The notes below the pieces were generated by a model. The model saw nothing but the letters and a program-made list of their open reading frames with translations, was not told the DNA's origin and made no database searches. From contig JAREIK010001718.1 in assembly GCA_029783825.1 (NCBI GenBank), positions 3,042,898 through 3,106,897 of the forward strand: a stretch of DNA of 64,000 bases. Reading direction: 5' to 3'. The position numbers and the translations under genes are program-made. This DNA is from Sapria himalayana (lineage: Eukaryota; Streptophyta; Magnoliopsida; Malpighiales; Rafflesiaceae). Positions 57,677-64,000 of this stretch are shown here, in pieces. Within the stretch, counting starts at the first letter, position 1, and the number at the start of each line of letters is the position of its first letter.

Positions 57677-57885
57677 ACGGGGGGAGGGGTGTTGGAAGCT
57701 GTAACGGGATGGGGATGTGTTCGAAGCTATAAAGGGAAGGGGGGTTTTGGAACCTGTATCGGGAGGGGGGAGGGTGTTAGAGGGTTTAAATATATTTTAC
57801 ATTATTTTAAAATACAGTATTTTAAATATATGTTAGAGGGTGTTAGAAGCTGTAATGGGAGGGGGCAGGGGTTAGAGGGTTTAAA
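57677..57885. repeat. G-rich minisatellite in the family-2 hAT
   Basis: About five units of about 40 bp: GGGGAGGGGTGTTGGAAGCTG-type with variants GGGGATGTGTTCGAAGC, GGGGGGTTTTGGAACC, GGGGAGGGTGTTAGAGG and GGGGCAGGGGTTAGAGG. Runs of four to six G could form G-quadruplexes. It lies upstream of the transposase start. Confidence 0.8.
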
Positions 57886-58263
57886 TATATATTTTTTATA
57901 TTTTAATTATTATTGTTTGTTTAATATATATACAAAATATAATAAACAAATAATTTATTTTAATTTTAAATACATAATTTTAAGAATAATAATAAATATG
58001 CAATATTAAAATATGGAATATATAAATATGAATACTTTTGTTAGTATGTATTATGTAATATTTAGTAATATATAATATGTAAGTATAATAGTTTTTGTTA
58101 TATAATTTATTTTAAATAAATTAATGTAATATGTAAATAATGAAAATATAATGAAAAATATAATATAGTATTGATAGAGAAAAAAAATAAGATTAAATTA
58201 ATTTTGAATTAAATAGATTATTTAAAATGCATAATTTTTTTTCATGCAGAATTATACAATAAA

Positions 58264-60599
58264 ATGAGTTGTAATTCTGAAACTTCAAATAATCAAGAAA
58301 ATATTTAAGATGTTAATGATAATGCTCTAATTTGGAAATATGTCACGAAAGATGCAAAATTAGATAAAGGAAAAGGGAGAGGAAATGTTACTTTTCAATA
58401 TAATTTTTGTAGACAAATATATAGAAGATCATATTATAGAGTCAAGGCTCACTTGTTGAAAATTAAAGGGGCTGAAATTGTATCATGTATTAAAGTAACG
58501 AATCAAAATTTGATTGAGATGCGAAGGATGGTGGAGGAATCTGAATAAATAATAAAACAATCTAATCCTAAGTCAGTTTCTTTACCCACATTATGCATTG
58601 CAGATTCTTTTTTTGAAAATTCCTCTTCTAGTGCTAATCCAATTGATCTAAAAAGGAGAAAAGAGACTATGGGATCAATTGAAAATGCATTCAAAATTGG
58701 TGCACGTGAATTAGTTGACAGTGAGATAGCTAGGATGTTTTATTCTGGAGGGTTGTCTTTTCACTTAGCTAGAAATCCTTATTATGCACGTGCCTTTAAA
58801 AGTGCAAGTCAACTACTAGGTTATGTCTCACCAAGCTATAGTGTATTAAGAACAACATTATTGCAGAAGGAGAAGAATTATATTGATAATCTATTAGAAC
58901 CAATCAAGAAGATTTGGAATGAGAAAGGAGTGAGCATTTGTAGTGATGGATGATCAGATGCTCAAAGAAAACCACTTATTAATATCATGATAGTCTCTGA
59001 AAGTGGACCAATGTTTTTGAAAGCAATAAACTGTGAATGAGAGACTAAGGACAAACAATTTATAGCTGATTTATTGATTAATACTATACAAGAGATTGGT
59101 CCATAAAAGGTAGTTAAAGTTATAACTGATAATGCTGCAGCTTGCAAAGTAGCAAGATACATCGTGGAAGCAAAATTTCGGCATATCTTTTGGACCCCGT
59201 GTGTGGTTCATACTCTTAATCTTGCTTTGAAGAATATTTATGCACCAACATACTCAAGATATGATGATATAATGAAACAGTGTGGTTGGATCGCTCAAGT
59301 TTCAAGTGATATTTTTTTATCAAGAATTTCATTATGAATAATGCAATAAGATTATCAATGTTTAATAATCATTGCAAGCTGAAGTTATTTTCAGTGGCCG
59401 ATACACGTTTTGCTTTAACTATTGTTATGCTTAAACGATTTAAAACAATAAAAAGAGGCTTGAAGCAATTTGTGATAAGTGAAGAATAGGAAATACATAA
59501 AGATGATGATTTAGTGAAAGCTAAAGAAGTAAAGGATAAAATCCTATATGAAGACTTTTGGATGAATGTAGATTATATTCTCAGCTTTACAACTCCTATT
59601 TATGAGATGCTTCGATTAGCTGACACTGATAAACCTTGCCTTTACAATATTTATGAGTGGTGGGATTCTATGATCGAAAAAGTGAAGGAAGCTATTTTTA
59701 AGAAAGAACATAAAATCCCCACAGATAATTCATGATATACTTTTAATTTAATTTTCAATTTTTATTATTTTGATTGAAAGTTATTAAGGTTTAATTGTAA
59801 TTGAACTTATATGAATTACTATGTATTTTAAACTATAGGTTTTTTTATATTGTGAATAAAATCTTGGTGGAAAGATGGAATAAAAGCCACACACCTTTAC
59901 ATTCTCTTGCTCATTCCTTAAATCCAAGGTAATCTTAAGAGTTTAAATAGTAGATTATGATAATATTAATATAAATGATATTCTATGATGTTTATTATTT
60001 TATAATTAATGTTATAACTTAACTTGCAGGTATTATAGTCAACAATGACTTGCTGAGTCTGGTGATTGTGTTCCACCGCATCCAGATTTAGAAATAGTAA
60101 GAAAAAAAAATATTTTGATAGATATTTTTCTAATGAAGGTGAAAGGAGAAGAACAAATGACGAGTATGTTATATTTTTGGCATTTTTGAAAGATTCTTCT
60201 TGTAGTGATTCTATCAATGACAGATGGTAAATGAGTCTTATTAAATGGTGGGTTGTTCATGGAACTGTTGCACCGATGCTTCAATCTATTGCATTAAAAT
60301 TGTTAGGACAACTTTGTTCATCCTCATGTTGTGAAAGAAATTGAAGTACTTATAATTTTATTCACTCCATGAAGAGAAACAAGTTGATACCACAAAGAGC
60401 TAAAGACTTAGTTTATGTCCATAACAATCTTCGACTTCTGTCAAGGAGATCTCCAAATTATAATGAAGGCGAATCTAAAATATGGGATATTGGAGGTGAT
60501 GAGTTTGAATCAATGAATATTGAAAATGCTGGAATTCTCGAAATTGCAGATCTTTCTTTTGATGAACCTGAATTAAAAGCTATTTTGTTTGATTCATAA
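58264..60599 (+). pseudogene. Family-2 hAT transposase (DUF659 and dimerisation domain), broken
   Basis: One frame from ATG 58264: a BED-like finger near 58390-58490 (FQYNFCRQIYRRS ... VKAHLLKIKGAE ... SC), whose first zinc Cys is Tyr. Then IENAFKIGARELVDSEIARM; the DUF659 core GVSICSDG(stop)SDAQRKPLINIM, in which Trp has become TGA at about 58951; VKVITDNAAACKVARY; and FWTPCVVHTLNLALKNI. The later part is split by likely introns: one spans about 59735-59838, and one is 59932-60029 (CCAAG/GTAATC ... TTGCAG). The C-terminus WWVVHGTVAPMLQSIALKLL ... FIHSMKRNKL is the dimerisation region. At least five stops and a shift near 59330. A nuclear cut-and-paste enzyme in life; no longer functional. 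Confidence 0.88.
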
Positions 60600-60836
60600 G
60601 AAAATAAAAATCTTTTGTTTTAATATTTCATATGTTTGTGTTTGAATGTTTGTAAAAATAATGCTTGAGCATTTTTTTTATTTATCTAAATTTCTGTTAA
60701 TGGATCATATTTGTATTTATTTTTTTTCCATGTCGTATTCTAGCCGTATCCGTATCCTAGTTTTTTGAAATTTGTCGTGCCCTCGTATCCTGCCGTGTTG
60801 TATCCCCATGTCTGTATCCGTGTCCGTGCTTCTTAG

Positions 60837-61957
60837 ATGAGAGCTATTAAAATTAAGCTCTTAGATGATTTTTATTATATTATATATGTGTATCATATAA
60901 TTAACTTAATAAAATAAGTAAAAATAAAATTAATTTTTTTCTTATTATAAAATATAAAAAATTTACTAAAATACCTTAATATATTATTAAGCGATAAGAG
61001 TTACACTTTATGTTCGTCAAGTAGCTTAAAAAAATTTGAAACAGAAGTAATCTTACATAATACTAGATTAATGTGTTAACAACTAATATGTGATATCTAA
61101 TTATATATTAATAGTAAAAATATTAAAATTATTATTGACAATTTATACCGAAAGACTAGAATTTTATTTTTAGAGTTTTTCAAGATTTTTTATGATATAA
61201 TAATTATGTATTTTTCTATGTATATTTTTATAATATATATTATATTTAAGTGCATTGCATGTATAATATTAGTAGTTTGTTTAACAAGTATAAAAATATA
61301 TTAATTTTAATATGATGACTGTTGGGATGAAAAGTAATTATTTAGAATACTATTTTTTTATTTCATTTTTCTGTTGTTTGATTGCCTATGTAGATCTTAG
61401 AGTTAAGGTGTATTAAGTAAAAAATTTATTAAAATACATATCCATCTAGATAGTAAGATTCACGAATAATTAAATAATTTATTTAAATATTATGATGTTA
61501 GGTAAAATAGTTTGTGTGACCTTTTGAGTATGAACATAGATATCTTATTTGAAAATAATTTTTCTATTTAATTAACTAAGGGCATATAGTGAGGTGGTAT
61601 ATCAAATATGAGTTAGTTATATTAGTACTTAAATACTTATTAATGTTTTATCCTATCATATGATAAATTTAAGAATTTATATAATAAGTTAGTGAAAATC
61701 ATATAAATCTACCTATTTCATGTTATTTAAGATAATATATTATCTATTGACCTATCCAACATTTAGCATATCATCAGAAATTATTCTAGATAAGAGATTA
61801 ATATTTTGATCAAATATTATAGAAGTACTATAATGCATAAAATATTGAGAGAATTAATGGATTAGTCTTCAGAATAAAGTAAAAGAACTGCTAGTGGATA
61901 ATATTGATGACTCAGACGATATTGAGGATATCGAGACTATCACTATGATCTTGTAAT
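60837..61957 (+). pseudogene. E7 transposase remnant, 3' part
   Basis: Resumes after the family-2 element: ATGTGATATCTAATTATATATTAATAGTAAAAA (family GTGATATCCGACTACGTCAATAGTAAGAG), TTTTTCAAGATTTTTTATGAT, GATCTTAGAGTTAAGGTG (family GACCCTAGGGTTAAGGTGG), AGTGAAAATCATATAAATCTACC, and a closing acidic stretch GATGACTCAGACGATATTGAGG. No open frame. Confidence 0.75.
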
Positions 61958-62279
61958 GTAATAATTTAAATCATACAGATTGACAACTTATATTAGAGGA
62001 CTAGCATGTTGTTGTTATTGGCTACTATTTGTCATCGTGTTTTATAGTTTTTTATTTTATTATTATTTGTGATATTGTGCTGAAATCGAGACCATGAAAT
62101 ATATATATATTTTTGAGTTAACTTTTATTTATTTTTATTTGTACTTTGTAGTGTAGTATAATTTATTTTTATTATTTAAATTTTTAAAAATTAAAATTTT
62201 ATTGTACAAATAAAATTTGTATGAAAAAGTTATTGCGCACGACCTAGCATCTAGTGGCTAATGGTTGCAAAAAATTAAT
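61958..62279. other. E7 3' trailer, AT-rich
   Basis: Non-coding, in the place of the family 3' trailer. A (TA)4-type stretch lies near 62100. Confidence 0.5.
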
Positions 62280-62545
62280 TACAATTAATGATAATGTCCA
62301 CTGGGCATTTGTTGACTCCTCACCTGACTGACCAGTTTAGTGGTAGTTGCCACTAGCCCCTAGGTACTAGTTGATTGGCCAATGGCACTAGCAGTGTAGT
62401 GGCCTGGCCATAAGGCACTGCCTGACTAGCCAATGCCAACCAGGGGGCAGAGGCAACGGCCACTGCAGGATTGCCCACTGGCCACTGTCATTGGCCCATT
62501 GTCATGGCCAAGCCATGGGTGGCTTGAATTGTGATCGGCTCGACA
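62280..62545. repeat. GC-rich subterminal patch of E7
   Basis: Repeated GGCCA(A/T)TGGC, CCACTGGC, CACTAGC and GGCCTGGCC words. Resembles the inner part of the fragment at 17870-17950. Confidence 0.55.
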
Positions 62546-62570
62546 CAACCTGAGTTTGTAACTCAGTGTT

Positions 62571-63834
62571 GTAATTATTGTTTGTCCCAAAGGTTCATTG
62601 GATGATTATTTTTTGTCTAATTAAATTTTATAAGTATATGAGTTACACAAGTAATAAAGTAAATATAGTCTAGATATCAATTTAATAGGGACTGTGTAGT
62701 CAGTTTGACCAACTAATATTGAACTAGTTATTGTCCGAGTTGAGCGATAGAGTATCCAATATATATTTTTAGTATGATGATGTTTATTTAATATGATGAT
62801 GATTCTTGGTATATAAGATTGTGTTGTATCTTTTCCTAAGTTTTTGGAAAGATACTTAGATTTTAGGACTGACTCATTTTCTTGTATATGATGACGTTTC
62901 TTTAATATTTGGATAATATTTTATGTGTATCGGACAAAAGATTAACCAATATGAAAATATTCATGTGTTTTATTTATATACAAGATTGTCATTTTTGGAA
63001 TGTTACTATCAATAAAAATTTTCTCATAGTTTTGACAGTGATATTTCACTATTGAAATTTTACATAGTTTTGTTCATGAGTTATCCCACATTTATTCCTT
63101 TTTGATAATTTATCGAGTATTCTTGATGATTGTTTTAAGTATGTAATTTTATTTTTTCATCTCTAATGTCTCAAAGACGAGAAATGATGTAATACTAAAT
63201 TTGTTTGAGTTTTCGACTATATTAGTGTTATATTTTCGACAATTAACATACGTCTTCCTACAAAGAAAATAAACATTGAATGCTTTTTAAGGAAAAAAAA
63301 TGATTTAATGCTAATGGAGAGAAAAAATAAAAAAGCTAATGACAAGGAAAATGATGGAGAAAGAGAGCAAAGACAATGTCAGACAAAAAAAGTGAATGAG
63401 GACGAGATATGTATAACTAATTTTTATTCTAATTATTTCTAATATAATTATTATCTATTCTATCTATAATTTTTTTGACAATTATCTATGCATTCTTTAC
63501 AAGTGCTAAAAATATGTAGCAATGTTTCAAATGGTATGCATCAGAAATTTAAGATATTTATATTTTGTTATTTTACTTGATTTTAATTTTTCTTCCACCT
63601 TAAGTTTTTTCCTTTATAATGAAAATTGGATCCTGGTCACCTAAATGTTATAAACTTTGAATAATATATTGATGCATGCAATTAATTTTATCCTCTTGAA
63701 TATGATGAGAATCGCACCTTCTCTATTGTCTCGCACTATAACCTTCCATAACCTCATTCTAAGCAAATAACCTAATGTTAATTAATTCACATGTATAGTT
63801 TGACATCACTTCACTATAATAAATAAATAAAATA
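62571..63834. other. AT-rich DNA, no gene seen
   Basis: No open frame of note. An A/G-rich stretch lies at 63290-63400. Confidence 0.45.
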
Positions 63835-64000
63835 TTAGATGAGATATAGAAAAATAGATAAATATAAATATTATTAAAAAAATATATATTTACAAAACTA
63901 GTAATGACATGTATCACATTAGAAGATATAGTGAACAACATACTAAAAATATGGTATATTAGATCTTAGGTAATCTTAACTAATCAAATTGAAAATAGAT
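63835..64000 (+). pseudogene. Another old family-1 hAT transposase, running off the window
   Basis: TAGATAAATATAAATATTAT, then ACATTAGAAGATATAGTGAA and ACTAAAAATATGGTATATTAGATCTTAGGTAATCTT follow the E1 order at 8020-8130 (CATCTTAAGAGGCATGCTGAA ... CCAAAAAATATGGACCATTAGATCCTAGGCAAA). Decayed as far as E7. The rest lies outside the window. Confidence 0.65.

Larger units (their letters stand above)
56781..60836 (+). mobile_element. hAT transposon, family 2 (DUF659 type), long copy
   Basis: Left edge CTATGTTGCACGGATATG, right edge CCGTGTCCGTGCTTCTTAG; 11 of the first 14 terminal positions pair. Target duplications ATGAGAAC (56773-56780) and ATGAGAGC (60837-60844), 7 of 8, lie within the E7 transposase. 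Length 4056 bp, including a 484-bp family-1 MITE 57 bp from the left end. Contains palindromic GTGTCGGACACG and GCCATGTGGC motifs, a G-rich repeat and a broken transposase gene. Confidence 0.9.
55110..62570 (+). mobile_element. Very old family-1 hAT E7, split by a family-2 hAT
   Basis: A GC-richer 5' patch with CATG/GCATGG words (55110-55320) is followed by the conserved CCGTTGGATTTAATCCAAAGG block (55438), then a decayed transposase in two parts (55909-56780, 60837-61957), and a GC-rich 3' patch (62280-62540). The order is that of E1, but no terminal repeats survive, so the limits are approximate. The family-2 element at 56781 splits the transposase between matching halves. Confidence 0.7.

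Overview
The window looks like intergenic, repeat-rich nuclear DNA of a flowering plant. It has no rRNA, tRNA, bacterial operon or CRISPR structure. The background is very AT-rich. Nearly everything recognisable is transposable-element DNA of plant type: hAT DNA transposons of two families, Ty1/copia LTR retrotransposons with initiator-tRNA-Met primer sites, and a small LTR element carrying pieces of plant genes. The host-gene sequences are fragments of iPGAM (phosphoglycerate mutase), HEMA (chloroplast glutamyl-tRNA reductase) and a DUF616/MUCI70-type protein. I see no complete functional gene and cannot name the species.

Layout. 1-5.9 kb: AT-rich DNA with local repeats and one hAT end fragment. 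5.9-14.2 kb: an old copia polymerase remnant. It is split by a small LTR element (6803-13700) that has PBS and LTRs but no visible gag-pol and carries intronless iPGAM and HEMA fragments. The left LTR of this element is itself split by a nearly intact family-1 hAT (E1, 6937-10605). 15.2-15.7 kb: two DUF616 exons with proper splice sites. 17.5-18.6 kb: hAT fragments. 19.6-30.2 kb: one old hAT (E2) containing two later hATs, E3 (inverted, in its transposase) and E4 (41 bp from its 3' end). 31.5-36.3 kb: hAT E5 and a 0.47-kb MITE inside a dispersed repeat. 36.7 kb: a perfect 35-bp inverted repeat. 40.8-42 kb: a degenerate ~0.5-kb tandem repeat. 43.0-43.8 kb: a short family-2 hAT with a perfect target duplication. 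46.3-54.2 kb: a decayed full-length copia element with a deletion-derivative hAT (E6) in its pol. 55.1-62.6 kb: a three-layer nest, a very old family-1 hAT holding a family-2 hAT (DUF659 transposase) that holds a family-1 MITE. 63.8 kb onward: a further old hAT.

How the parts relate. Family 1 (ends TAGAGGTGTCAAACG, 8-bp target duplications, GC-rich ends, BED zinc finger plus hAT transposase) was active in several waves. It is both under and on top of family 2. All long transposases carry frameshifts or stops; E1 is closest to intact, with three single-base indels. The short elements (E6 and the MITEs) keep ends but no complete transposase, so they would have moved only with enzyme supplied in trans. 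The gene fragments in the LTR element lie in its sense orientation, as expected for retrotransposon-mediated capture.
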